Assembly (NCBI RefSeq): GCF_023845585.1
Contig: NZ_JAMQHS010000001.1
Location: forward strand, 124,001 to 188,000
Origin: Clostridium sp. CMCC3677
GTDB lineage: Bacteria > Bacillota > Clostridia > Clostridiales > Clostridiaceae
DNA length: 64,000 nucleotides
Direction of reading: 5' to 3'
The notes under the pieces are model-generated. The model had not been told where the DNA came from. It saw only the letters and a list, made by a program, of their open reading frames with translations, and did not search any database. How positions within the stretch are numbered: the stretch's first letter is position 1; the number at the start of each line of letters is the position of its first letter. Below, piece by piece: positions 45,554 through 53,679 of the stretch. The position numbers and the translations under genes were made by a program.

Positions 45554-46738
45554 ATGAAAAGGGTAGGAAGGCTTGAAATTACAACTAAAATAGGATGTAG
45601 TTGTAATTGTGTATATTGTCCGCAGCAATTATTAATTAGTGAATATCTTAAAAAATGTAAAGATCCGAAGACTGACATGATGTTGTCGCTAGAAAGATTT
45701 AAAACTTGCATTAATAAGTTACCACAAAATACAAGAATTGACTTCTCTGGAATGGCTGAACCTTGGCTTAATCCAGAATGCACAAAAATGGTGAAATATG
45801 CATATGAAAAGAAGTTGCCTATTGCAATCTATACTACGTTGGTAGGGATGAAAATGGAGGATTTTAATCAAATTAAAGATATACCTTTTGAGGAATTTAT
45901 AGTTCACATTCCAGATGATAAAAGTAATACTCACATTAATGTCACCAAAGAATATATTAACTTACTAGATCATATTACGAAGTATGAGAAAAATGGTAAA
46001 AAACTTGTGACAGGTTTTTCCTGCCATGCAGGAATTCATCCTGATATATTAACAGCAATACCAGAAGACTCTAGATTAATTACAGAGATTCATAATAGGG
46101 CAGGAAATGTCAATGAAGAAAATGTTGTTAATAAAAAGAATGTTGGTGAAATTGTATGTATTAACTGTGAACTAGATTTGAATCACAATGTGTTACTTCC
46201 TGATGGGACACTTCTATTATGTTGTATGGATTATGGTATGAAACATGTATTAGGCAATTTATTAGAACAATCATATGATGAAATTTATGAGAGTGAAGAA
46301 TCTAATTATATAAGATGTGGTCTTAAAGATGAACAAAAAGATATCCTGTGCAGAGATTGTATAAATGCTAGAAATATAAATGAAATATATGATGACTATA
46401 GGTTATACTTTGAATGTAACAATAGGTTGCGTATACAAGATGAAGAAAGAATAAAAGAATTAAAAATATATGTTAATTGGAATAAGCAATTACAGGAACA
46501 AATTTTACAGTTTAAATCTGAGAATGAAAAAGCAGAACAAAGATATAATGCTAGGATAAAAGAAGCTAAAGATTATAAGAATTGGGTTGAAAATCTTCAA
46601 AAACAAGTATTAGATTTACAAAAAGAATATGATAAATTGACAAAAGTATATAATGAGCGTGTTGAAGAATTAATGGTTTATAAGAAGTGGGTAGATAATC
46701 TACAAAATAAACAGGAAAAACACAATAACGAAGATTAG
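45554..46738 (+). CDS. Radical SAM/SPASM protein with C-terminal coiled coil
   Basis: 394 aa. The radical-SAM cluster ligands CxxxCxxC are C15, C19 and C22 (GCSCNCVYC). A SPASM-like region with Cys residues for auxiliary clusters occupies about 200-275 (CINCELDLNHN, LCCMDY, CRDCINA). From about residue 295 to the end is a charged coiled coil with three similar units around YxxWxxxLQxQ. It is probably a radical enzyme modifying a sugar or lipid carrier in this locus; the coiled coil could be a membrane or complex scaffold. RBS AAGAAGGA. Confidence 0.88.
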   Translation: MKRVGRLEITTKIGCSCNCVYCPQQLLISEYLKKCKDPKTDMMLSLERFKTCINKLPQNTRIDFSGMAEPWLNPECTKMVKYAYEKKLPIAIYTTLVGMKMEDFNQIKDIPFEEFIVHIPDDKSNTHINVTKEYINLLDHITKYEKNGKKLVTGFSCHAGIHPDILTAIPEDSRLITEIHNRAGNVNEENVVNKKNVGEIVCINCELDLNHNVLLPDGTLLLCCMDYGMKHVLGNLLEQSYDEIYESEESNYIRCGLKDEQKDILCRDCINARNINEIYDDYRLYFECNNRLRIQDEERIKELKIYVNWNKQLQEQILQFKSENEKAEQRYNARIKEAKDYKNWVENLQKQVLDLQKEYDKLTKVYNERVEELMVYKKWVDNLQNKQEKHNNED

Positions 46739-46752
46739 TAAGGATAAAATAG

Positions 46753-47187
46753 ATGTATAATTTAAATAAAATAGTAAAGCAATTTTTTAAGTTTATTCTA
46801 ATTTCAGGAACAGGGTGGATTATTGATTTTTCAATATATTATATAATTACAAGTAAGTTAGGTTTATATGTAGGAGTAGCAAATGTAATTAGTGCAATTC
46901 CAGCTATTACGTTTGTATTTATAGTATCAACAAAAAAAATATTTAGTAATACCAGTAGTAAATTTAGCTTGCCTCAGAAATACTTGATTTATTTTTTATA
47001 TCAAATAATATTAATTAGTTTGATTTCAAGTTTGGCACAAGTAATTTTCAATATAGTCAGTACGACAACATTAATGAATTATTTATTTATATCTAGTAAT
47101 TTAGAAATGCTTGTTAAAATTTTTATAACACCAATTACAATGACAATAAACTTTCTTGTAATAAAAATTTTAAGTGAAAAATTATAG
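46753..47187 (+). CDS. GtrA family membrane protein
   Basis: 144 aa with four membrane helices. The GtrA/DPMS fold is recognised by FFKFILISGTGWIIDFSIYYI and the late PITMTINFLVIK. GtrA proteins flip or help flip polyprenyl-linked sugars. It lies 14 nt after the radical SAM gene. A terminator follows, so it may be the last gene of the long glycan operon. Confidence 0.88.
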   Translation: MYNLNKIVKQFFKFILISGTGWIIDFSIYYIITSKLGLYVGVANVISAIPAITFVFIVSTKKIFSNTSSKFSLPQKYLIYFLYQIILISLISSLAQVIFNIVSTTTLMNYLFISSNLEMLVKIFITPITMTINFLVIKILSEKL

Positions 47188-47199
47188 TAGCATAAACAG

Positions 47200-47270
47200 A
47201 TACACCTTTCTTGTTTAAAAGTATTTTTGTAAACATTACATTAAGAAAAATGGAAGGTGTATTTTTATTT
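47200..47270 (+). terminator. Rho-independent terminator at end of glycan operon
   Basis: ATACACCTT (47200-47208) and AAGGTGTAT (47254-47262) form the stem base, followed by TTTTATTTT; the loop is long. Confidence 0.7.
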
Positions 47271-47281
47271 TATCTTTAAAC

Positions 47282-47500
47282 TTAAGTTCAATAACAGCAT
47301 CTAAACATTTAAGACAAAGTATTGCAAATGTAGGTAAAATTACTATTTGTAATCTTTTAAAAAAAGAAAGAAATAATGATAAATAAAGAAAATATAACAA
47401 AGGTTTGTATTAATGATTTTGCTTTAAAAAAGAAATAAATATATGGAGCAATAATGCTTGATATATACATTCATAGAGTTATTTATATATATGTAGATTA
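47282..47500 (+). pseudogene. ISL3-family transposase remnant
   Basis: Decayed coding sequence. The frame from 47282 reads ITASKHLRQSIANVGKITI, and after a frameshift the frame from 47394 reads VCINDFALKKK, stop, IYGAIMLDIYIHRVI. This matches the characteristic DDFALKK...YGT...DIxTHR catalytic segment of ISL3 transposases. Several stops and missing ends show it is inactive. It marks a former insertion between the two glycosylation modules. Confidence 0.7.
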
Positions 47501-47590
47501 ATTAAAAATATATATTTTATTGATAATAATAAAGTAGGAAAAATTCTAAGAAAAGCAATTAAAAATTTAGTTAAGGAAAGAGGAAATTAA

Positions 47591-49114
47591 ATGCAAAAAT
47601 TTATAAGTAATATAAGAAACATATATCTTAGAGATAAGAGGTATATATGGGTAAGTATATTAGTACCATTCATTTTTTATATCCTTTACGGTTATACACA
47701 TGTTTCTGCTGATGGGTATATCATGTTGGATAACCCACAAGCATATACTCCTTACGAATTTGTGAAGGTTAATGGTAGATTCGGTTTGGATATTTTTCTT
47801 GGCATTATGCATATATTGAATTTTTATCCTGTAGAAAATCAGCTATTTTTTACTGCATTAGCCTGTTTAATTTTAAGTATAAATATTTATCTTATATATT
47901 ACTTTATAAAGCAGATAGTAAAAAAAAATACTCATGTAGATAGATTGTTATTTTTAGCAACAATAACATTATTTTGTAATGTATTTTATACCGATTGGAT
48001 AGTTTGGACAGAAACAGTTTGTTTTACCTTTATTCCTGCAGCTTTATGTGGTCTATTATCTGGCAAAGTATTATTAAGTCAAAAAGGAAATAAAATATTT
48101 AATTATTTTTTAAGTGCATTATTATTGATACTAGGATTTGGATTTTATCAAACTTCAGGAGTGTACTTCTATTTAGTATGTACAATATTTATGTTAGGTG
48201 ACTATTTAGAAGGGCATTCAATTAAGAAATTTTTTATAACTTTAATTAAAGCAATTACTATTTTTTGCTATGCGGCAGGAAGTCAACTAATTATATCAAA
48301 GATATATAGCCTACAAAGAGCAAATTACAGTCAAGTAGACATTATGAATAATATTAAAAATATATTACACAGTAGCCTTTGGACAACTACATTGAATGCA
48401 CTTCCAAAATACACTTATATACTATTTCTATTAAGTGGTATTATATCCCTAATATATGTAATTTTAAAATTAAAGAGAGTAAATAAGACATGTGTATCAT
48501 TAATAATAATATTAAATTTTATTGGAATAGTTGCTATTACATTTTTACCACATGTAATAGGAAATCAATTTTGGATGGTATGGCGAACTACTACTGGATT
48601 TATTTTATTACCTGGATGGTTATATATCATGGCAGGAATTTTATGTCAAGCTGAGAAAAAAGAAGATTTTAAACTTAACAATTTTAAATTTAAAGTATGT
48701 GGATTAATAATAATTATTTATCTAGGCATTAATTATTATCAAACACAACAAGTCATATTAGGAAATCACATTACTAATAGATTAGATAGACAAGAAACAC
48801 TTTATTTTTACAATGAGATTCTTGAATATGAAAAAGAAACAGGTATGGAGGTTAATAAACTAGCCTTTACGGGAGATGAGAACTATAAGTGGGCATATGA
48901 CAATGTATTTTCTTTTGGCGATATCAATGTTAGAGCCGCACATGTGGAATGGTGTGTATTACCAATGTATAACTATTATACAAATAGGAAATTTTTACAA
49001 TCTGAGATACCTGAAGAAATTAAGAAAAAAATGTTTGCAGCGAAAAATTGGGATGAATTAAATAAACAGCAAATATATATTGAGGATGATACAGCGTATA
49101 TATGTATTTATTAA
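47591..49114 (+). CDS. GtrII-like glucosyltransferase, membrane protein
   Basis: 507 aa with about ten to twelve membrane helices. The external acidic pattern YTHVSADGYIML and NGRFGLDIFLG near the N-terminus, and FYTDWIVWTETVCF after it, match the GtrII (O-antigen conversion glucosyltransferase) family. It would transfer a sugar from undecaprenyl phosphate to an acceptor outside the membrane. It forms a cassette with the GT2 and GtrA genes downstream. RBS AAAGAGGA. Confidence 0.82.
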   Translation: MQKFISNIRNIYLRDKRYIWVSILVPFIFYILYGYTHVSADGYIMLDNPQAYTPYEFVKVNGRFGLDIFLGIMHILNFYPVENQLFFTALACLILSINIYLIYYFIKQIVKKNTHVDRLLFLATITLFCNVFYTDWIVWTETVCFTFIPAALCGLLSGKVLLSQKGNKIFNYFLSALLLILGFGFYQTSGVYFYLVCTIFMLGDYLEGHSIKKFFITLIKAITIFCYAAGSQLIISKIYSLQRANYSQVDIMNNIKNILHSSLWTTTLNALPKYTYILFLLSGIISLIYVILKLKRVNKTCVSLIIILNFIGIVAITFLPHVIGNQFWMVWRTTTGFILLPGWLYIMAGILCQAEKKEDFKLNNFKFKVCGLIIIIYLGINYYQTQQVILGNHITNRLDRQETLYFYNEILEYEKETGMEVNKLAFTGDENYKWAYDNVFSFGDINVRAAHVEWCVLPMYNYYTNRKFLQSEIPEEIKKKMFAAKNWDELNKQQIYIEDDTAYICIY

Positions 49115-49159
49115 TTATAGATATTTAATATAAATAATATATTGAAAGTAGATGAGAAA

Positions 49160-50110
49160 ATGAAACTTAGTTTAATTATACCTTGTTATAATGAAGAAGA
49201 TGTACTTCAATTGTTTTATACAGAAATAAAGAACGTATTGGCAGAGTATCACGAATGTTATGAATTAATATTTGTAGATGATGGAAGCAAAGATAAAACT
49301 TTTAATATCTTATTAGGATTAGCAAGTAGGGATGAAAATGTTAAATATATTTCTTTTTCTAGGAACTTTGGAAAAGAAGCTGCGATGCTAGCAGGAATGA
49401 AACTATCTTCAGGAGAGTATGTAGGAATTTTAGATGCAGATTTACAGCATCCACCTAAGGCTATAATTAAGATGATTGAAGCATTAGAAGATGGATATGA
49501 TATGGCAGCAGCTAGAAGAGTAAATAGAAATGGTGAGGATAAGATTAAAAGTTATTTTTCTAGAAAATTTTATGTCTTAATTAATAATATGATAGATGTT
49601 AAGATAGAAGATGGGGCACAAGATTTTAGAGTAATGAAAAGAAAAGTAGTAGAAAGTATTATTAGTCTTCCAGAGTATCATAGATTCTCCAAAGGTATCT
49701 TTAGTTGGGTAGGTTTTAAAACTAAGTGGTTTGAGCATGAAAATGTTGAGAGACCAGTCGGTGTGAGTAAATGGTCTTTTAATAAATTACTAAGATATGC
49801 TATAGATGGAATTATAGCCTTTTCAACAATACCGTTAAAAATTTCTTTGATATTTGGAAGTTTGGTTTCTAGTATTGGTTTTTTGTATGGTTTTTATATT
49901 ATAATAAAGACATTGTTTGTAGGAGTGGATACACCTGGTTATGCTTCATTAATGGCAGGAATATTGTTTTTTAGTGGAATAATTTTAACTTGTATAGGAA
50001 TATTAGGAGAATATATTTCCAGAATATATATTGAAGTTAAAAATAGGCCAATCTTTATTATAAATGAGACTAACATAGAGAAAAAGTTAAATAGTAAAGG
50101 GGACTACTAG
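49160..50110 (+). CDS. GtrB-like polyprenyl-phosphate glycosyltransferase
   Basis: 316 aa GT2 with C-terminal membrane anchors. It has LSLIIPCYNEEDVLQLFY, FVDDGSKDKTF, LDADLQHPP and the GAQDFRVMKR segment, then two membrane helices from about residue 225. This is the GtrB/YkcC type that makes undecaprenyl-phosphate-glucose or a related sugar on the cytosolic face. A TTG at 49142 is also open, but the ATG at 49160 gives the standard family N-terminus. It is followed directly by gtrA. Confidence 0.92.
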   Translation: MKLSLIIPCYNEEDVLQLFYTEIKNVLAEYHECYELIFVDDGSKDKTFNILLGLASRDENVKYISFSRNFGKEAAMLAGMKLSSGEYVGILDADLQHPPKAIIKMIEALEDGYDMAAARRVNRNGEDKIKSYFSRKFYVLINNMIDVKIEDGAQDFRVMKRKVVESIISLPEYHRFSKGIFSWVGFKTKWFEHENVERPVGVSKWSFNKLLRYAIDGIIAFSTIPLKISLIFGSLVSSIGFLYGFYIIIKTLFVGVDTPGYASLMAGILFFSGIILTCIGILGEYISRIYIEVKNRPIFIINETNIEKKLNSKGDY

Positions 50111-50518
50111 TTGAGTAAAATAAATAAGTTATATAGAAAATATAGGGAGTATATAGTATATATTATATTTGGTGGACTAACAACAATTGTTAACTTTTTA
50201 GTATTTTGGGTAAGTATAAAATTCACAAATAATATAATTATAGCAAATACTATAGCATTCATTATAGCAGTACTATTTGCATATTTTACTAATAATAAAT
50301 ATGTATTTGAAAGTAATAAGGAAAATTCATCTAAAGATGTATTACTAAAGATAGTTAAATTTTTTAGTACTAGGATAACTACTTTTTTTATTGAAACTAT
50401 GTTATTATATGGGCTAGTCAATATCAATATGGATGAAATGATATCTAAATTATTAGTTGCAATTATTGTTGTAATATTAAACTATATATTAAGTAAAAGA
50501 ATTGTTTTTAATAATTAG
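50111..50518 (+). CDS. GtrA family membrane protein (third gene of gtr cassette)
   Basis: 135 aa with four membrane helices: YIVYIIFGGLTTIVNFLVFW and the IVVILNYILSKRIVF end are typical GtrA/DPMS features. TTG start with AAAGGGG just upstream, directly adjoining the GtrB stop. Together with GtrB and GtrII it forms the classic three-gene cassette: make, flip and transfer a lipid-linked sugar. Confidence 0.9.
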   Translation: MSKINKLYRKYREYIVYIIFGGLTTIVNFLVFWVSIKFTNNIIIANTIAFIIAVLFAYFTNNKYVFESNKENSSKDVLLKIVKFFSTRITTFFIETMLLYGLVNINMDEMISKLLVAIIVVILNYILSKRIVFNN

Positions 50519-50524
50519 AGAGCA

Positions 50525-50545
50525 AGTGGAGGCTGTACCTCCGCT
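50525..50545 (+). terminator. Short GC-rich hairpin after gtr cassette
   Basis: AGTGGAGG (50525-50532) pairs with CCTCCGCT (50538-50545) around a 5-nt loop. No T-run, so terminator strength is uncertain. Confidence 0.45.
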
Positions 50546-50694
50546 AATGAGATAATTTAGAAAAACCTCTACTGATAACTAAAATGTACCATATAAGATA
50601 GACAATAATAGCAATTAAAGGGATTAACTTTTTAATCCAATAACGTTGGAAAGAACCTATTTGACGCTTACGAATAAATAAGAGTAAATTTATA

Positions 50695-50730
50695 ACAGAT
50701 AAGATAAAAAAGTCTTATCTGTTTTTTTCT
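50695..50730 (+). terminator. Rho-independent terminator (AGATAAG type)
   Basis: ACAGATAAGA (50695-50704) and TCTTATCTGT (50713-50722), then a T-run. The same stem recurs after five modules of the accessory island. Confidence 0.85.
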
Positions 50731-50935
50731 ATAGAAAATTACATTTGTAAAGAAGTTATAGACAACTTGGAAAAATAGATTTTTTTATAAAAAATTTTTA
50801 TATTTTTATGTAATATTTCTTTCTAATACATATATATTATTTAGAATCTTAAGATACATAACTTGTACAAGAGAAAATGTATACGAATTTAAAATAAATA
50901 TATATGATAGAAAATTATAAGGAGATGTTTTTAAC

Positions 50936-51628
50936 ATGGAAAGAAAAGTAGTGAAGTTAAGAGTAGATATGTATAATGATACTAAGTTTAAGATAATAGA
51001 CACAATGGATGATAAGGACCTTATTCATTATATTTGGACTAGACTTTTAATTTTAGCAAGTAAAGTTAATTTAGAAGGTAATCTATATCTTTCAAGAAGT
51101 ATTCCTTATACAATAGAAACTTTAGCCTTAGAATTTAATAGAAGTGCTAAAAAAGCAGAATTAGCTTTAAAAGTATTTATGGATTTAGAAATGATTGAAT
51201 TAGATGAAGATAATATTTATAGAGTTAGGAACTTTGCTAAGCATCAAAATATCAAACCTAAGAAGAAAGAAGGTTCTAATGATAAATTAAAAACTGTTGA
51301 TAATATAGAAAGTGATGTTAAGAAAGAGAATGTACAAAATTTAAATAAAGAGTGCATTACGGAAAATAAATCGAATAATAAAGAATTTGTAGCTAATCTT
51401 GATAAGGAAAATAAAGTATCTAATTTACACAACAATATTAAGGTAGTAAATTTTAATAATGATAAAAAAGATTTTAATGCTGAGATAGAAAGTATTAAGG
51501 TAAAAGATAAGATTAATAAAAAAGATAACCTTAAAATCCAAAGTAAAAGTATTTTAGAGAAAACAAATTTAAGCAAATCGAATGAAACTGAAAATTTCCT
51601 CAATAATGAAAGTGATGTAAAAAAATAA
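50936..51628 (+). CDS. Phage replisome organizer-like protein (N-terminal domain), C-terminus broken
   Basis: 230 aa. The N-terminal ~105 residues match the phage replisome-organizer N-terminal winged-helix family (VKLRVDMYNDTKFKIIDTM, LIHYIWTRLLILASKVN, IPYTIETLALEFNRSA, ALKVFMDLEMIELD, YRVRNFAKHQNI). A long Lys/Asn/Asp-rich, low-complexity tail follows. The ORF stops at 51626, while sequence in another frame appears to continue the original C-terminus, so the gene is probably frameshifted. Normally it would load helicase or primase for phage-like replication. RBS AAGGAG. Confidence 0.75.
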   Translation: MERKVVKLRVDMYNDTKFKIIDTMDDKDLIHYIWTRLLILASKVNLEGNLYLSRSIPYTIETLALEFNRSAKKAELALKVFMDLEMIELDEDNIYRVRNFAKHQNIKPKKKEGSNDKLKTVDNIESDVKKENVQNLNKECITENKSNNKEFVANLDKENKVSNLHNNIKVVNFNNDKKDFNAEIESIKVKDKINKKDNLKIQSKSILEKTNLSKSNETENFLNNESDVKK

Positions 51629-51635
51629 AATAAAA

Positions 51636-51845
51636 TTGAAAGATAAAATTTATTTAGATAAAAAATCTATGCTAAATAAATCTAATAAAACGCGAAGTAA
51701 ACCCAAGACGAAAAACAAAAGTAATTCAAAAAAAATTGATGATGAAATTATTTGTAGTTGAGATCACGATGGTGATGATATTGAAATATATGATTTTACA
51801 GGAGAGCTTCCAAAAGGAAACTTGATTGATAATTTTGAATTTTAG
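51636..51845 (+). pseudogene. Detached C-terminal tail of replisome organizer-like gene
   Basis: In a frame different from the upstream ORF, Lys/Asn-rich sequence leads to EIICS, an in-frame TGA (51759-51761), then DHDGDDIEIYDFTGELPKGN and a natural stop at 51843. The acidic ending looks like an authentic C-terminus, so at least one frameshift and one nonsense change separate it from the N-terminal part. Confidence 0.6.
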
Positions 51846-51911
51846 AAATCACCCTTGGAATCTATAAATAATAATTTTATTCTAAGGTGGTAAATCATCC
51901 CTTTAGAAGTT

Positions 51912-51932
51912 ACCCCTAGGGTGTAAATTTTT
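51912..51932 (+). repeat. CCCCTGGGG-type element (variant CCCCTAGGG)
   Basis: TTACCCCTAGGGTGTAAATT followed by TTTTACAGGTACAAGTTT (running to about 51944), shared with the elements at 52.75 and 56.50 kb. A half copy (ATCACCCTTGGA) lies at 51848-51859. Confidence 0.75.
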
Positions 51933-52060
51933 ACAGGTACAAGTTTGTGATTGTTAGTTGTTTTAAGTCAATAAATATGACATAAGAGTAGAAATACAAT
52001 TAATAAATAAGTATAATATGATTAAGAGAATAATATTTCACATTAAAGGATGGGAAAATT

Positions 52061-52285
52061 ATGTTGGATTCTAATATATTGTTATATATAGTATGTCTAA
52101 TAGAAGAGTATAAGAAATGTTATAAAATAGAGGGTCAAGAAATAATAGAATTATTTAAAAAATATAATGTCTTTGAATATATAATTGAATTTTATGATAT
52201 ACTGCAAACACAATCTATATCTTATGGTGTTGAAGATGTTCATAAATTTATTTTTAATAGGAGTGGGATTTTATACGACAACTAA
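52061..52285 (+). CDS. DUF3791-like small protein, possibly truncated
   Basis: 74 aa. DILLYIVCLIEEYKKCY-like opening (here NILLYIVCLIEEYKKCYKIEGQ) and the YGVEDVHKFI ending match DUF3791, a small clostridial family usually encoded next to DUF3990 proteins. The last residues run into what appears to be a deletion joint with a DUF3990 remnant. RBS AAAGGATGG. Such gene sets resemble toxin-antitoxin modules, but this has not been shown here. Confidence 0.65.
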   Translation: MLDSNILLYIVCLIEEYKKCYKIEGQEIIELFKKYNVFEYIIEFYDILQTQSISYGVEDVHKFIFNRSGILYDN

Positions 52286-52369
52286 TTTTAAGCAAGCAAC
52301 TAAATGGGCGCTAAAAATAGGAAAGCGTAATAGAACTAGAGGAAAATCAAATTTCATTTTATACTTATA
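52240..52369 (+). pseudogene. DUF3990 remnant
   Basis: Reading frame with GVGFYTTTNFKQATKWALK matches the GFYTT...A.WA signature of DUF3990, a family related to ADP-ribosyltransferase folds. The N-terminus and most of the C-terminus are missing, and the segment overlaps the end of the DUF3791 gene in another frame, so a deletion removed most of the gene. Confidence 0.6.
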
Positions 52370-52405
52370 GAGCTATTAAAAGATTAAAATTAGTTAGGTG
52401 GGAAT

Positions 52406-52639
52406 ATGCTGATTAAAAAATCTATAATGAATCGTAAACTACAACTGATAGTACTAGAACTTTCAAAAAAGTTAAATAAATCTGAAATTGAAACATTAGA
52501 ATTATTTTATTCAACTAATGTTTATCGTGAATTAGTTGAACAGGAAACTACACTTTGTACAGAATCATATTCATTTATTGCTGATGATGTTTTACGTGAA
52601 TTAAATTTATATGAAAAGCCAAAGGTGAAGTTTCATTAA
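52406..52639 (+). CDS. Small protein downstream of DUF3990 remnant (DUF3791-like)
   Basis: 77 aa. Helical, with IVLELSKKLNKSEIETLELFYSTNVYRELVEQET and a C-terminal SYSFIADDVLREL segment, resembling the second small partner found after DUF3990 genes. It probably survives from the same module. RBS GGTGGGA; a second in-frame ATG at 52427 is possible. Function unknown. Confidence 0.6.
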   Translation: MLIKKSIMNRKLQLIVLELSKKLNKSEIETLELFYSTNVYRELVEQETTLCTESYSFIADDVLRELNLYEKPKVKFH

Positions 52640-52750
52640 ATTTAAATAAAAAAATTGATAATAGCTTTGAAGAGGTTAAATATTTTATAAAAATAATATG
52701 GAAATAAAGATAACAGATAGTATGTAAAAATCTTATCTGTTTTTTTATTG

Positions 52751-52785
52751 ACCCCTGGGGTGTAAAATTTTACAGGTACAAGTTT
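52751..52785 (+). repeat. CCCCTGGGG-type element
   Basis: ACCCCTGGGGTGTAAAATTT followed by TACAGGTACAAGTTT, immediately after a terminator-like CTTATCTG with T-run (52728-52747). Confidence 0.88.
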
Positions 52786-52937
52786 GAATACTCTTATTTG
52801 TTTTAAGTGCATTATAAATAGGCTATAATATAAGATATATGATAGATATTTTTTAAAAGGTCATTATAAGATAAAATATATTGATTATTAAAAAGAATGT
52901 TAATAAATTTGGTAGAGATACTAAAGGAGAATTCAGA

Positions 52938-53252
52938 ATGAATGTTAATAGTTTTAATAAAGAAATAGATTATATAAAGAAACAAGTAATAGAAAAATTC
53001 AATCCCAAAGAGATAATACTTTTTGGTTCTGTAGCAAAAGGAATTTTTAGAGAAGATAGTGATATTGACTTATGTATTATTAAGGATACAATCAATAAAA
53101 GAGAATTGTTAACAAATATGTATGTAAATATAGAAAGTAATATTCCATTTGATTTAGTTTTATACACAAATGAGGAATGGAATAATTGTATAAATGACAA
53201 AAGTAGCTTTGCATACTCTATTATAAATACAGGGGTGAAAATATATGGTTGA
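52938..53252 (+). CDS. MNT-type minimal nucleotidyltransferase (first pair)
   Basis: 104 aa nucleotidyltransferase with the full GSX10DXD motif: G30-S31, ten residues, D42-I43-D44 (FGSVAKG ... SDIDLCI). Such proteins act as antitoxins that AMPylate HEPN partners, or in other modifying roles. The open frame extends upstream to 52881, but AAAGGAG at 52923-52929 supports 52938. It overlaps the HEPN gene by 8 nt. Confidence 0.9.
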   Translation: MNVNSFNKEIDYIKKQVIEKFNPKEIILFGSVAKGIFREDSDIDLCIIKDTINKRELLTNMYVNIESNIPFDLVLYTNEEWNNCINDKSSFAYSIINTGVKIYG

Positions 53253-53637
53253 TACGTTGCGATATAAGGATTGGATAGATAAGGCAGAAAGAGATATTAA
53301 GTCTGCAAAAATACTAAAAGAACATGAGTGTGGAAATGATGTAGTAGCATTTCATTGTCAGCAAGCAGTTGAAAAATCATTAAAAGCATATTTAATATTT
53401 AAGGGAGAGGGAATCGTAAGTGGCCATAGTCTTATATATTTATGCAAAGTAAGTGAAAAGCACAATAATGATTTTAAACAATACATTAAGGATTGTGGTT
53501 TTTTAAATCAATATTATATAGAAACAAGATATCCAGCAGACAATCCACTTATAGTAAGTGATTATGAAGCAGAGGAATGTGTTAAAATAGCAGAAGAAAT
53601 TTATAGAATTGTGATATCAAAGTTAAATTTGAATTAA
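53245..53637 (+). CDS. HEPN domain protein (first pair)
   Basis: 130 aa helical HEPN protein: RYKDWIDKAERDIKSAK, then AFHCQQAVEKSLKAYLIFKG, GHSLIYLC and TRYPADNP. These are hallmarks of the classical HEPN group paired with minimal nucleotidyltransferases. The RX4-6H ribonuclease motif is not seen, so it may not be an RNase toxin. Overlap with the upstream gene indicates a two-gene unit. Confidence 0.9.
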   Translation: MVDTLRYKDWIDKAERDIKSAKILKEHECGNDVVAFHCQQAVEKSLKAYLIFKGEGIVSGHSLIYLCKVSEKHNNDFKQYIKDCGFLNQYYIETRYPADNPLIVSDYEAEECVKIAEEIYRIVISKLNLN

Positions 53638-53679
53638 GAATTTATAGTATAGATATTTTTTTAGAAGGAAGGTGCAGTA

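Noticed and set aside
48876-49061. Plus-strand 61-aa ORF inside the GtrII-like gene
   Set aside because: Alternative frame of a clear coding sequence, no RBS and no recognisable features.
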